Assembly (NCBI GenBank): GCA_937889015.1
Contig: CALARR010000103.1
Span: forward strand, 1 to 64,000
DNA length: 64,000 nucleotides
Source: an uncultured Planctomycetales bacterium
GTDB lineage: Bacteria; Planctomycetota; Planctomycetia; Pirellulales; Thermoguttaceae
Direction: 5' to 3'
In this document: piece after piece, positions 1 through 8,790 of the stretch
Layout: each line of letters opens with the position of its first letter
How positions within the stretch are numbered: the stretch's first letter is position 1
Position numbers and translations under genes: made by a program
The notes under the pieces: generated by a model
What the model was told of the DNA's origin: nothing
Databases searched by the model: none
Seen by the model: only the letters and a program-made list of their open reading frames with translations

Positions 1-1880
1 TGCACCGCTTCCAGGCCGAGCACTGGGACCTGGCCGACTGGCAGCGCGAGATCGACTGGCTGGTGAAGAAGCGTTTCAACCTGTTCATGCTCCGCACGGG
101 CACCGACGATCTGTTCCAGCGCGCCTTCCCGGGCGAGGTCACCTATCCGCCCGAGGATGGCAAGGACCCCGACGGCGTCGACCGCTCACACTACGACCGC
201 ACTTCGTTCTGGCCGCTGAAGTATCGCGGCGAGCTGCGCAAGCAGGTGTTAGCCTACGCACGCGATCGGGGATTGTTGCACCCGGAAGACACCGGGACGA
301 TTACCCACTGGTATTCCCACACGCCCAGTTCTTTCTACGCCAGCCATCCCGAATTCGGCGTGCTCAAGGATCACAAGAAGAACTACAAGCCCTCGATCCA
401 CGGCGTGTGGGACACGGACCAGGAGATTTCCTGGGACACGTATTGGCGACTCACGGCCACCCATATCCGCGAATTTGGCGGCGGCACGCCGCGGCTGTTC
501 CACACCATCGGCCTGGCCGAGCGGACCTTCGGGGCCGACGACCGCGAGAACCTGCAGTTGAAGCTCTACGCCTACCGCAAGATCCAGCAGAAGCTCCGCG
601 AGCACTATCCCGACGCGCCGCTGCTGATCGCCAGTTGGGACTTTGTCGGCTGGTGGAAAGACCCGGACGTCGCAAGGCTCTTGCAGGAATTTGATCCGCA
701 GAAGACCCTTGTCCTGGAATACACGGCCGACGACGCCAACAAGGTGACCTTCCGCGATTGGAACCTGCTGGGCCGCTTTCCCTGGATCTTCGGCACCTTC
801 CACGGCTACGCGCGCAATAGCGACATCCATGAGGATTATGCCCTGCTGGCTGAGCGCCTGCGCATGGCGGCGGCCGACGAGAAATGCCGGGGCCTGGTCA
901 TGTGGTCCGAGATTTCGCACGCCGACACGTTCCTGCTGGAGTACCTGGCCGACAACAGTTGGCAGCCGGTGCGCATCACGGCCGATGATGCCCGCCAGCG
1001 ATTCTGCCGCACGCGCTACGCGCCCGATCTGGCCTTGCGCATGCAGACCGTGTGGCAAGCGATGCTGGCCGCTTCGCAGAGCGTGCAGTGGAGCCTCCGC
1101 GGCTGCCTGGCCTTGTCGGAACCGCAATTCCGCGCCCTGGCCAATCCAGTGGTGTTCGGCAAGACGCGCGACCAGCTCGCTGCACTGCGGCCCGAGTACG
1201 AGCGACTGCTGGCCGGCCTGCCGGGCGGGGCCGAGGCCTTGGCGCGCCTTGTCCCTCTGTGCGAAAGCTTCGCCGACAACGACTTGTGGCGCCGCGATGC
1301 GATCGACATGGGCCGCACCGTGGCCAACCGGCTGCTCTTGGCGACGATCCTGCACGCCGCAGCGCAGGTCGAGGCCTGGCGCAATCAGCAGGCCAGCGCC
1401 GCCGACATCCGCAAGCTGGCTGACCTGAACCGCGAGACCCTGGCCGCCCTGGCAGATCTGCTGGCCTTCTCCGACGACTACTCCATGACTGCCACACTCG
1501 CACGACTGCAACGGGCCGAACCGCTGGGCGGCGTGGCGCCGCGGATCAATCCCCACAGCGAACAAACGCTCAAAGGCAACTCCGAGACCGCCTACTGCCG
1601 CAGCCACCACTACGAACTGGTGCGGTATGTGTATCCCCGGGAAAGCCAGGCCGTGTGGGATTTCGTGCTCGCCCAGTTGGACAAGGGCGAGCGCAAGCCC
1701 TGGAAGCGACCCGCCGAGCTTTCCCAGCAGGCCAAACAGATCCAGGACCAGTTCTACGCCACGCCGCTGGTGCAGATGGCGCCCCGTGCCGGCGGCAAGG
1801 CGCCTGACTTGGCCCAGGCCCTGCAACGCATCGCCGAGTTGACGCGTCAGTTCCTTGCGTCCCATGTGTCGAACCTTTGA
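1..1880 (+). CDS. GH89-like secreted alpha-N-acetylglucosaminidase family protein, 5' end outside window
   Basis: The frame is already open at base 3, so the N-terminus lies upstream. The visible 626 codons match the TIM-barrel and C-terminal parts of the downstream paralogue (1927-4410). The pattern resembles family GH89 (NAGLU): a WDLADWQREIDWL block opening the barrel, GLAERTF where NAGLU has its acid/base glutamate, PWIFGTFHGYARN, and MWSEISHADTFLLEYL where NAGLU has its nucleophile. Expected role: hydrolysis of terminal alpha-linked N-acetylglucosamine or a related sugar, outside the cytoplasm. Nucleotide identity to the neighbour is near total at bases 1-135 and perfect over 1671-1770, but lower between. 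The family assignment rests on motif order; substrate is unknown. Confidence 0.75.
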   Translation, partial: HRFQAEHWDLADWQREIDWLVKKRFNLFMLRTGTDDLFQRAFPGEVTYPPEDGKDPDGVDRSHYDRTSFWPLKYRGELRKQVLAYARDRGLLHPEDTGTITHWYSHTPSSFYASHPEFGVLKDHKKNYKPSIHGVWDTDQEISWDTYWRLTATHIREFGGGTPRLFHTIGLAERTFGADDRENLQLKLYAYRKIQQKLREHYPDAPLLIASWDFVGWWKDPDVARLLQEFDPQKTLVLEYTADDANKVTFRDWNLLGRFPWIFGTFHGYARNSDIHEDYALLAERLRMAAADEKCRGLVMWSEISHADTFLLEYLADNSWQPVRITADDARQRFCRTRYAPDLALRMQTVWQAMLAASQSVQWSLRGCLALSEPQFRALANPVVFGKTRDQLAALRPEYERLLAGLPGGAEALARLVPLCESFADNDLWRRDAIDMGRTVANRLLLATILHAAAQVEAWRNQQASAADIRKLADLNRETLAALADLLAFSDDYSMTATLARLQRAEPLGGVAPRINPHSEQTLKGNSETAYCRSHHYELVRYVYPRESQAVWDFVLAQLDKGERKPWKRPAELSQQAKQIQDQFYATPLVQMAPRAGGKAPDLAQALQRIAELTRQFLASHVSNL

Positions 1881-1926
1881 CCGAACCAATCCCCGGCACC
1901 CAAGATTGAGCGAGAGGGAAGCTATC

Positions 1927-4410
1927 ATGAAAAGAGTTGTATTGATGGTGGTTTTGTGGGCCGCCAGCGCGTTGGCCCTGGGGGCAGAGCAGAAGAACGC
2001 ACCGAGCCAGCCCAGCGGCCCCGCGCCCCTGGCCGTGCTCGCGCCCGGCACCGGCGAAAAGGCCTACCAGCTCGCCGCCGAGGCCTTTGCCGACATGTGG
2101 TCCAAGGTCACCGGCCAACGCCCGGCGGTGGTCAAGGCCTCGACCGACGTTGGTCCCGCGCCGGTCACTCCTCTGCCGGCCGGCGACATGGTGCTCATCG
2201 GCTCCGACGCCGTGCAGCCCGCGATCCGCGACATGATCCGCCGCCGCGTGCTGGAAGCCCTGGACATCAAGTACGGCAGCGATGACTACCGCCTGCTGTC
2301 TGTGGAAGACGGCGGCCGACGCTGGCTGATCGTGGCCGGCGGCTCCGGACGCTCCACCCTCTATGCCGTCTACGACTTCTTCCGCCGCCAGGCCGGGGTG
2401 GAGTACTTCTGGGACGGCGACCGCATCCCCCAGGCCGCACACATCGATTACAGCCGCGTGGACGTGACCGAAAAGCCGCGCTTCGAATACCGCGGGCTGC
2501 GCTACTTTGCCCATCGCGGCTTGCACCGCTTCCAGGCCGAGCACTGGGACCTGGCCGACTGGCAGCGCGAGATCGATTGGCTGGTGAAGAAGCGTTTCAA
2601 CCTGTTCATGCTCCGCACGGGCATCGACGATCTGTTCCAGCGCGCCTTCCCGGGCAAGGTCACCTATCCGCCCGAGGACGGCAAGGACCCCGACGGCGTG
2701 GACCGCTCCTACGACGATCGCACTTCGTTCTGGCCGCTGAAGTATCGCGGCGAGCTGCGCAAGCAGGTGCTGCAATACGCGCGGGACCGGGGGCTGCTGC
2801 ATCCCGAAGACGTGGGCACGATCACCCACTGGTATTCCCACACGCCCAGCTCGTTCTACGCCAGCCACCCCGATTTTCCGGTCATCACCGATCAGAAACG
2901 GGGCTACAAGCTGGGCACGCACGCCATTTGGGACATCGACAAGCAGGCCGCTTGGGACGCCTACTGGCGTCTGACCGAGACCCACATTCGCGAGTTCGGC
3001 GGCGGCACGCCGCGGTTGTTCCACACCATCGGCATGGCCGAACGGACTTTTGGCACCGACGATCGCGACAACCTGCAGCGCAAGCGGTATGTCTACCGCA
3101 AAACGCAGCAGCGGCTGCGCGAGAACTATCCCGACGCGCCGCTGTTGATCGCCAGTTGGGACCTGATCGGCTGGGGCTGGAAGAACGAAGACGTGCAGCA
3201 GTTGCTCACCGAATTCGATCCGGCCAAGACGATCCTGCTCGACTACACGGTCGACGATCCCAGCCGGATCACCTTCCGCGACTGGAACGCCCTGGGCCAT
3301 TTCCCCTGGATCTTCGGTATCTTCCACTCCTACGCGCGCAACAGCGACATCCACGAGGACTACGCCCTGGTCGCCGAACGGCTGCGCATGGCGGCCGAGG
3401 ACTCCAAGTGCGTGGGCATGGTCATGTGGACCGAGATCTCGCACAGCGACACGTTCCTGCTGGAGTACCTGGCCGACAACAGTTGGCAGCCGGTGCGGAT
3501 CACGGCCGACGATGCCGGCAAGCGATTCTGCCAGGGGCGATATGCGCCGCAATTGGCGGCGCGCATGGAGCCGATCTGGAAGTCGCTGTTGCAAGTCTCG
3601 CAGGCCGTGCAATGGAACCACGGCGCTCCGCGCCGCTACGGCCTGTCCGAACCCCAGTTCCACATGATCGGCACGCCGCTGCCGCTGGGGGCGACGGCGG
3701 AGAAACTGGCCGAGATGCAGCCCGAATACACGGCCCTGATCAAAGGCCTGCCCGGCGGGGCCGCGGCCTTGGCCGGCCTGGCCTCGCTGTGCGAAGGCTG
3801 CGCCGACAACGACTTGTGGCGCCGCGACGCAATCGACATGGGCCGGACCGTGGCCAACCGGCTGTTGCTGGCGTTGCAGATGCAGGCCGCGCACCGCGCC
3901 GCGGCCTGGCAAGCCAACCAGATCGACGCCGCTTCGATTCGCAAGCTGGCGGCCCTGAACCAGGAGACCCTGGCCGCCCTGGCCGGTCTGCTGGCCTTCT
4001 CCGACGACTATTCCATGACCGCCACGCTCAAGCGATTGGAGCGTGCCGAGCCTCTGGGGGGCATCACACCGCGGGTCAATCCGCACAGCGAGCTGACACT
4101 CAAGGGCAACGGCGAATGCGGCTACTGCCGCAGCCATCACTACGAACTGGTGCGGCACGTCTATCCTCAGGAGAGCCGGGCCGTGTGGGATGTCGTCTTG
4201 GCCCAGTTGGACAAGGGCGAGCGCAAGCCCTGGAAGCGACCCGCCGAGCTTTCCCAGCAGGCCAAACAGATCCAGGACCAGTTCTACGCCACGCCGCTGG
4301 CGCAGATGGCCCCGCCGGCCGCCGGTTCGCACGCCGAACTGGCCCAGGCCCTGCTCCGCTTGCAGGCCCTGGTCGAACAGTTCCTGACCCAGACCGGGCC
4401 GGGCAAGTGA
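1927..4410 (+). CDS. GH89-like secreted alpha-N-acetylglucosaminidase family protein
   Basis: This is an 827-residue protein. The ATG at 1927 is preceded by GAGAGGGAAG and begins a signal peptide (MKRVVLMVVLWAASALALGA), so it is preferred to an in-frame ATG 72 bases upstream. The order is signal peptide, an alpha/beta N-terminal domain (about 30-180), a TIM barrel (about 185-520) and a helical C-terminal domain. This is the GH89/NAGLU order. By motif alignment the acid/base candidate is Glu372 (GMAERTF) and the nucleophile candidate is Glu503 (TEISHSDTF); these are inferences. It lies 46 bp after a close paralogue, most likely in one transcript. Either enzyme could act on aminosugar-containing glycans; a GH115-like activity is less likely. 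Confidence 0.78.
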   Translation: MKRVVLMVVLWAASALALGAEQKNAPSQPSGPAPLAVLAPGTGEKAYQLAAEAFADMWSKVTGQRPAVVKASTDVGPAPVTPLPAGDMVLIGSDAVQPAIRDMIRRRVLEALDIKYGSDDYRLLSVEDGGRRWLIVAGGSGRSTLYAVYDFFRRQAGVEYFWDGDRIPQAAHIDYSRVDVTEKPRFEYRGLRYFAHRGLHRFQAEHWDLADWQREIDWLVKKRFNLFMLRTGIDDLFQRAFPGKVTYPPEDGKDPDGVDRSYDDRTSFWPLKYRGELRKQVLQYARDRGLLHPEDVGTITHWYSHTPSSFYASHPDFPVITDQKRGYKLGTHAIWDIDKQAAWDAYWRLTETHIREFGGGTPRLFHTIGMAERTFGTDDRDNLQRKRYVYRKTQQRLRENYPDAPLLIASWDLIGWGWKNEDVQQLLTEFDPAKTILLDYTVDDPSRITFRDWNALGHFPWIFGIFHSYARNSDIHEDYALVAERLRMAAEDSKCVGMVMWTEISHSDTFLLEYLADNSWQPVRITADDAGKRFCQGRYAPQLAARMEPIWKSLLQVSQAVQWNHGAPRRYGLSEPQFHMIGTPLPLGATAEKLAEMQPEYTALIKGLPGGAAALAGLASLCEGCADNDLWRRDAIDMGRTVANRLLLALQMQAAHRAAAWQANQIDAASIRKLAALNQETLAALAGLLAFSDDYSMTATLKRLERAEPLGGITPRVNPHSELTLKGNGECGYCRSHHYELVRHVYPQESRAVWDVVLAQLDKGERKPWKRPAELSQQAKQIQDQFYATPLAQMAPPAAGSHAELAQALLRLQALVEQFLTQTGPGK

Positions 4411-4443
4411 GCCCGGCGGAGCCAGCAGTTCTCCGTAACTTGT

Positions 4444-4513
4444 TCGCTTGACCGCAAAGGCCGGAAGCTCTACACTCCCCGGGGGTGGAGAGACCCATCT
4501 TGCGGTCAAGCGA
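4444..4513. repeat. 14-bp perfect inverted repeat around a second palindrome, before a small ORF
   Basis: TCGCTTGACCGCAA (4444-4457) is the exact reverse complement of 4500-4513. The 42 bases between hold a second imperfect hairpin centred on CTCCCCGGGGG. The structure ends just before the AAGGAG of the 51-codon gene at 4529. It could be an RNA hairpin affecting that gene, a terminator for the GH89-like pair without a T-tract, or a protein-binding palindrome. Confidence 0.7.
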
Positions 4514-4528
4514 GCAAGGAGCGATCCG

Positions 4529-4684
4529 ATGAGCCAGGATGAACAGTATCTGGATCTTCTGGCAATCTTCCACTACGTTCTGGGTGTATTCACGATCATC
4601 CTCTTGATGAAAGACTCGGTGAAGACCCTCTTCGCTGCGTCCGCTGATCCCTTTCGGTTCGGCCAACAAGGAACCTCCTTTTGA
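4529..4684 (+). CDS. small membrane-associated protein, possibly truncated
   Basis: This 51-residue protein has an ideal AAGGAG seven bases before its ATG, so translation is well supported. It begins MSQDEQYLDLLAIFHYVLG and continues into a hydrophobic stretch (FTIILLM). I recall longer planctomycete membrane proteins that open with a similar DEQ-LLAIFHYV-G segment and then have two or more membrane spans. Here the second half is polar and short, so the gene may be a shortened or frameshifted relative. Its stop is 14 bases before the next start, suggesting co-transcription. Confidence 0.5.
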   Translation: MSQDEQYLDLLAIFHYVLGVFTIILLMKDSVKTLFAASADPFRFGQQGTSF

Positions 4685-4698
4685 AGGGAACCGATCCC

Positions 4699-5235
4699 AT
4701 GCGCGCCACAGCAATCATCCTCTGGATGCTCTGCGCTCTCCCGCTGCTTGCGGCCGACGGGCCGCGGCTGGACGAAGTCGAAACCGCCCTGCGCGTCGAT
4801 CCGCGCAATCCCATGTTGCACTACCGCAAGTGCCAGGCCCTCTTCGCCAGCGGCCAGGAACAGGCGGCCATCGACCATGCGGCCGTCGCCATGAAGCACT
4901 TCAAGGCGGCGCGCAAAGAACTGGCCTGGATGCGCCTGGGAACGCTCCTCACCGACAACTACCGGATCGAGGTGCACTACAACATGGGACCGCAGGAAAC
5001 GGCCGAGAAACGCGACGGCATCGTGCGCCCCTACAGTTTCCGCGTCTGGACCAAGGAGCCTGAACCGCGCATGCTGCGCATCGTGGACTTCGAGCTCGCC
5101 TACTCCAAAGGCAAGGTGCAGACCGCCGCGCTGGGCGAGATGCAGGGGGACAACCATGCCAACTACGGCACGCTGGACCCCAAGAGCGACTTCGCCACGG
5201 TCAAAAAGAAGATGCTGGAGGTCCTCAGCCAATAG
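4699..5235 (+). CDS. secreted hypothetical protein with a TPR-like N-terminal region
   Basis: This 178-residue protein starts at ATG 4699 behind GAAGGGA. A TTG 18 bases upstream is in frame but has no better ribosome site. Residues 1-19 are a signal peptide ending in LLAA. Residues 22-75 read as one or two helical tetratricopeptide-like units (DPRNPMLHYRKCQALFASGQ). The rest looks like a small alpha/beta domain with no motif I recognise. It converges on tadC with 20 bases between stops and is probably unrelated to the pilus locus. Function unknown. Confidence 0.6.
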   Translation: MRATAIILWMLCALPLLAADGPRLDEVETALRVDPRNPMLHYRKCQALFASGQEQAAIDHAAVAMKHFKAARKELAWMRLGTLLTDNYRIEVHYNMGPQETAEKRDGIVRPYSFRVWTKEPEPRMLRIVDFELAYSKGKVQTAALGEMQGDNHANYGTLDPKSDFATVKKKMLEVLSQ

Positions 5236-5255
5236 CTCCGCTTCCCAGGCCGCCG

Positions 5256-6299
5256 CTACGGATTCAGGTTCGGCATCGGCGTCGTCGTGGGAACGACCGC
5301 TCCACCCCCAGGCGGTGGCGGCGGCGGAACGACGGTCGAGGTCGCCGGCATGTCGCTGGTGATGACCTGCATCTGCTGTTGCGGATTCTGCAGCATGGCC
5401 CCGTACGGCCCTTCGCGGCGGAAGAAGTCGCGCAAGTCGATCAAGGCCGGCGTCAGCAGAATCAGGAACACGGCCGGCGCTAGGCAAAAGACCAGCGGAA
5501 AGAGCATCTTGAAGGCCGTCTTGTTGCCCGACTCCTCGGCCCGCTGCCGGCGATTGAGCCGCACCTGGTCGGCAAATCCATGGAAGGCCGCCGCCACGCT
5601 GGCCCCTTGCTGCTCGGCCTGGCTGACCAGCGAAGCGATGGAGTGGATTTCGGGAACATCCATGCGGTCGGCAAACTGCTGCACGGCGGAACGCATCGAG
5701 CCGACTTCGGTCTGCCGTCCCACGATCCGCAGCTCGAAGGCCAGGTCGGGGTGGCTGGATCGCAGCTCTTCGCTCACGCGCCCGATCGACTTCTGCAGCG
5801 GCAAACCGGCCGAAACGCACATGGTGATCATGTCCATGGCGTCCGGCAGGCTTTCTTCGATCCGCTGCATGCGCGCCTTGGCCATGGCTTCCAGCCCCAG
5901 TCGCGGCAAGGTGTACATCAAGACGATCAGCACCAGCCCCGCCGCGCCCAGTTGGTACATGGCCGCGTCGCCTGGCTGAGTGAGCGCGACGATCGCCGCC
6001 ACGGTCAGCAGCAGCACGCCCAGGACCAGGGCGTTGCGCAGGGACAGGTATTCGGACACGGCCTGGCTATGGTAGTGGCCGGCCTGGCGCAGGAACCGCG
6101 AATACACGGCGCGGGTTTCCGCGCGCACCGGCAAGACTCCCGCCAGGGCCGGCGTCAGCGCGCCGAAGATCAACGGCCGCCGCCCCCCGTGGGGCGATGG
6201 CACGTCGCTCTCCCGGTTGCTCCCGCTGCCCACAAACAGCATCAGCGTGCCAAAGCACACCGCGGAGATCAGCACAAAGGCAATCAGGGCCAGCCACAC
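5256..6299 (-). CDS. tadC: Tad pilus assembly inner-membrane platform protein TadC
   Basis: This 347-residue protein is a type II secretion F-domain protein of the TadC type. It has an N-terminal membrane span (LALIAFVLISAVCFGTLML), two further central spans, the T2SSF helical domain (MDMITMCVSAGLPLQKSIGRV region), and a C-terminal span before a short proline/glycine tail. With TadB it should form the membrane platform on which the TadA ATPase acts. AGAGGAG precedes the ATG. It is the last gene of the cpaA-cpaB-tadA-tadB-tadC set, 27 bases after tadB. Confidence 0.93.
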   Translation of the reverse strand: MWLALIAFVLISAVCFGTLMLFVGSGSNRESDVPSPHGGRRPLIFGALTPALAGVLPVRAETRAVYSRFLRQAGHYHSQAVSEYLSLRNALVLGVLLLTVAAIVALTQPGDAAMYQLGAAGLVLIVLMYTLPRLGLEAMAKARMQRIEESLPDAMDMITMCVSAGLPLQKSIGRVSEELRSSHPDLAFELRIVGRQTEVGSMRSAVQQFADRMDVPEIHSIASLVSQAEQQGASVAAAFHGFADQVRLNRRQRAEESGNKTAFKMLFPLVFCLAPAVFLILLTPALIDLRDFFRREGPYGAMLQNPQQQMQVITSDMPATSTVVPPPPPPGGGAVVPTTTPMPNLNP

Positions 6300-6326
6300 A
6301 GCGTGGTCTCCTCTTGGGCCGCGAGG

Positions 6327-7250
6327 TTAATAGACGGGCTTCAGCAATCGGGAGATCCAGACCAGTCCCACCACTTCCAGCACCACGGCCAGGACGAGGA
6401 ACATCTGTCCCAACGACGATCCCAGCATCCGGCCCGCGTACTGCGGCTGGAAGAAGAAGAAATACACGAACACGGCCGGTCCCACGATGGCGATCAGCCC
6501 CGCCGACATGCGGCCCGCGGCGGTCGTGGCGCGCACTTGCCGTCGGTAGTTGAGCCGCTCGCGGACCACCTGCGCCAGGCGTTCCAGCAACTCGACCACG
6601 TTTCCGCCCACCTGGCGATGCACGTTCAAGGCCGCGGCCAGAACCCGCACGTCATACAAATCCACGCGCCGCACCAGCGAGCGCATGACCGCCGGCAACC
6701 CCAATCCCATGTCCAACTGCCGCGAGCAAGCGGCGAACTCCTGGGCCAGCGGCCCAACGGTCTGCTGGCCCAGCAACTGCATGGCGCTTTCCAGGGTGTG
6801 GCCGGCGCGCATCGCGCGGGCCAAGGTCTCCAGGGCCGGCGGCAGTTGCTCCTGCATCTGCGTCCGCCGTTGGCTGCGGCGATACATCAGGTACGCCAGC
6901 GGCAGCACCATCCCCACCACGCCCGCCACGATCGCCGGCACCAACCGCTCGTCGAAGAAGAACAGGACCGCGCCGCACAACAGACCCCACAACAGCAGCA
7001 ATACGGCGATCGCCAGCGGCGACCAGTCCGGAGCCGCGCCGTGGACCAGCGGAATGAACCAGCGGTCCAGGGCCCCGGCGGGACCCGTCGTCTCAATGTC
7101 CTCCTCGGGCAGGCGCAGGCGGCGCAGGCGAGGTTGCGCGGGCTCGGGCGCCACGCGCGGGGCGCGCAGCTCGCTCACCGCCCGTCCCACCGCCAACACG
7201 GCGGCAGCCAGGGCCAGAAAGACCAGCAATGCCAACAGGGAGGGACTCAT
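6327..7250 (-). CDS. tadB: Tad pilus assembly inner-membrane platform protein TadB
   Basis: This 307-residue protein has an N-terminal membrane span, two adjacent central spans (LAIAVLLLLWGLLCGAVLFFF and a second), the T2SSF domain (residues about 145-265, with ETLARAMRAGHTLESAM and a GNVVELLERLA loop) and a C-terminal hydrophobic pair. It is the partner of TadC in the Tad secretion platform. The ATG is eight bases after the tadA stop, so expression is probably translationally coupled. Confidence 0.93.
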   Translation of the reverse strand: MSPSLLALLVFLALAAAVLAVGRAVSELRAPRVAPEPAQPRLRRLRLPEEDIETTGPAGALDRWFIPLVHGAAPDWSPLAIAVLLLLWGLLCGAVLFFFDERLVPAIVAGVVGMVLPLAYLMYRRSQRRTQMQEQLPPALETLARAMRAGHTLESAMQLLGQQTVGPLAQEFAACSRQLDMGLGLPAVMRSLVRRVDLYDVRVLAAALNVHRQVGGNVVELLERLAQVVRERLNYRRQVRATTAAGRMSAGLIAIVGPAVFVYFFFFQPQYAGRMLGSSLGQMFLVLAVVLEVVGLVWISRLLKPVY

Positions 7251-7258
7251 GGATCATT

Positions 7259-8644
7259 TCACCCCGGGGGATTGGCCGCGGCGCCCTGCGCCGACGCCTC
7301 GTCGTTGGGCGGCGGAGCCGGACACACGCGATCGGCGAACCACGCCTCGTCGACCGTCACGCCGCTGGCGCGCAAGCGGTTCAGGCACAGGGGCCGGTAT
7401 CCCGTGGAGTGGAACTCGCCGCAGGCGTGCCCCTGCCGATTCACTCCCAGTTGCCGGTATTCAAACAGGTCCTCCAGGTGGAAGTCGCCCTCTTTCACCC
7501 CCACGACCTCGGAGATCCGCACGATCTTCCGCGACCCGCCCTGCAAACGCGCCAAGTGAACCACCAGCCGAATGCCGGCCCCGATGTACTGCCGCACCAC
7601 GCCGATGGGCAACTCCAGTCCGGTCATGGCGACCATCATCTCCAGCCGCGTCAAGGCGTCGCGCGTGTCGTTGGCGTGGATCGTGGTCAGCGAGCCTTCG
7701 TGACCGGTGTTCATCGCCTGCAACATGTCCAAAGCCTCGGCGCCGCGGACCTCGCCCACCAGGATCCGGTCCGGACGCATACGCAGGCTGTTGCGCACCA
7801 GGTCGCGTTGCGTGACCAGGCCCTCGCCTTCCACGTTCGCGTCGCGCGTTTCCAACCGCACTACGTGACGGTGCGCCAGAATCAGTTCCGCCGAGTCTTC
7901 AATGGTGATCAAACGCTCGCTGGCCGGAATGAACCCGCTCAGGGCGTTCAACAGCGTCGTCTTGCCGGCGCCCGTGCCGCCGGAAATCAGAAAGCTCACG
8001 CGCGCCTGCACCGCCGCCGCCAGAAACTGCAGCATCTCCGGCGTCGCGGCTCCGCCGCGCAGCAGGTCCTCCGCCGAAAGCGGCCGTGTGCCAAAGCGGC
8101 GAATCGAGAGCTTCGGACCGTCCAGGGCCAACGGCGGAATGATCGCGTTCACGCGCGAGCCGTCGGGCAGCCGCGCGTCGACCATCGAACTCACCTCGTC
8201 GATCCGCCGGCCCACGCGGGACACGATCCGCTGAATGATGCGAATCAGGTGCTCTTCGTTGGCAAAGACGATGTCGGCCGGCTCCAACCGGCCGCCCCGC
8301 TCCACATACACCTCGTGCGGCCCGTTGACCAGGATGTCGCTGATCGTCGGATCGCGCATCAGGGCCTCCAGCGGCCCCAGGCCGAAGGTCTCGTCCTGCA
8401 ACTCGCGAACCATGCGCTGCTGGGCCGCCTCGGACAACCGGGCCCCCAGCCCCTCGCAGGTCTCCTGCGACAAACGGCGAATCTCCGCGACCAACAGGTC
8501 GTGGTCCATCTCGCCCACCGTGGACAGATCCAACGACTCGATCAGTTCCTCGTGCGCAGCCGTCTTCAGCCGCTGAAACTCGATCTCCGCCGGATCCGCG
8601 TCGCGGTGTGCGACCTTGCTAGGCGTTGTGATGGGCTGAATCAT
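7259..8644 (-). CDS. tadA: Tad pilus ATPase TadA/CpaF
   Basis: This 461-residue secretion ATPase of the CpaF type powers Flp pilin polymerisation at the cytoplasmic face of the membrane. Walker A is GGTGAGKTT (about 222-230). The Asp box (ERLITIEDSAELIL), Walker B (DRILVGEVRG) and His box (GSLTTIHAND) all follow in order. I chose ATG 8644, which follows GGAAGGAT, over a GTG six bases upstream. The C-terminal 60 residues carry extra cysteines and a proline-rich end beyond the usual core. The gene normally sits after a secretin and tadZ; neither lies here, only 146 bases of non-coding sequence before cpaB. Confidence 0.95.
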   Translation of the reverse strand: MIQPITTPSKVAHRDADPAEIEFQRLKTAAHEELIESLDLSTVGEMDHDLLVAEIRRLSQETCEGLGARLSEAAQQRMVRELQDETFGLGPLEALMRDPTISDILVNGPHEVYVERGGRLEPADIVFANEEHLIRIIQRIVSRVGRRIDEVSSMVDARLPDGSRVNAIIPPLALDGPKLSIRRFGTRPLSAEDLLRGGAATPEMLQFLAAAVQARVSFLISGGTGAGKTTLLNALSGFIPASERLITIEDSAELILAHRHVVRLETRDANVEGEGLVTQRDLVRNSLRMRPDRILVGEVRGAEALDMLQAMNTGHEGSLTTIHANDTRDALTRLEMMVAMTGLELPIGVVRQYIGAGIRLVVHLARLQGGSRKIVRISEVVGVKEGDFHLEDLFEYRQLGVNRQGHACGEFHSTGYRPLCLNRLRASGVTVDEAWFADRVCPAPPPNDEASAQGAAANPPG

Positions 8645-8790
8645 CCTCACGATCCTTCCACAGTACGTTGGAGCCGGTCCTCAGACACTTCGCCGATTCG
8701 GTTTCTCCCCGCCGCCCAGACCGGCTGAGACGGTTCGCGGACCGGTTCTGCGCGGCTCGGACGACCGCGGAACCATTTCCGATCGGTCTC

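Noticed and set aside
1570..4509. Very long open frame (about 980 codons) antisense to the GH89-like genes
   Set aside because: It mirrors codon structure of the sense genes, gives a low-complexity valine/glycine/arginine protein and recurs for both paralogues; it is a GC-rich shadow frame.
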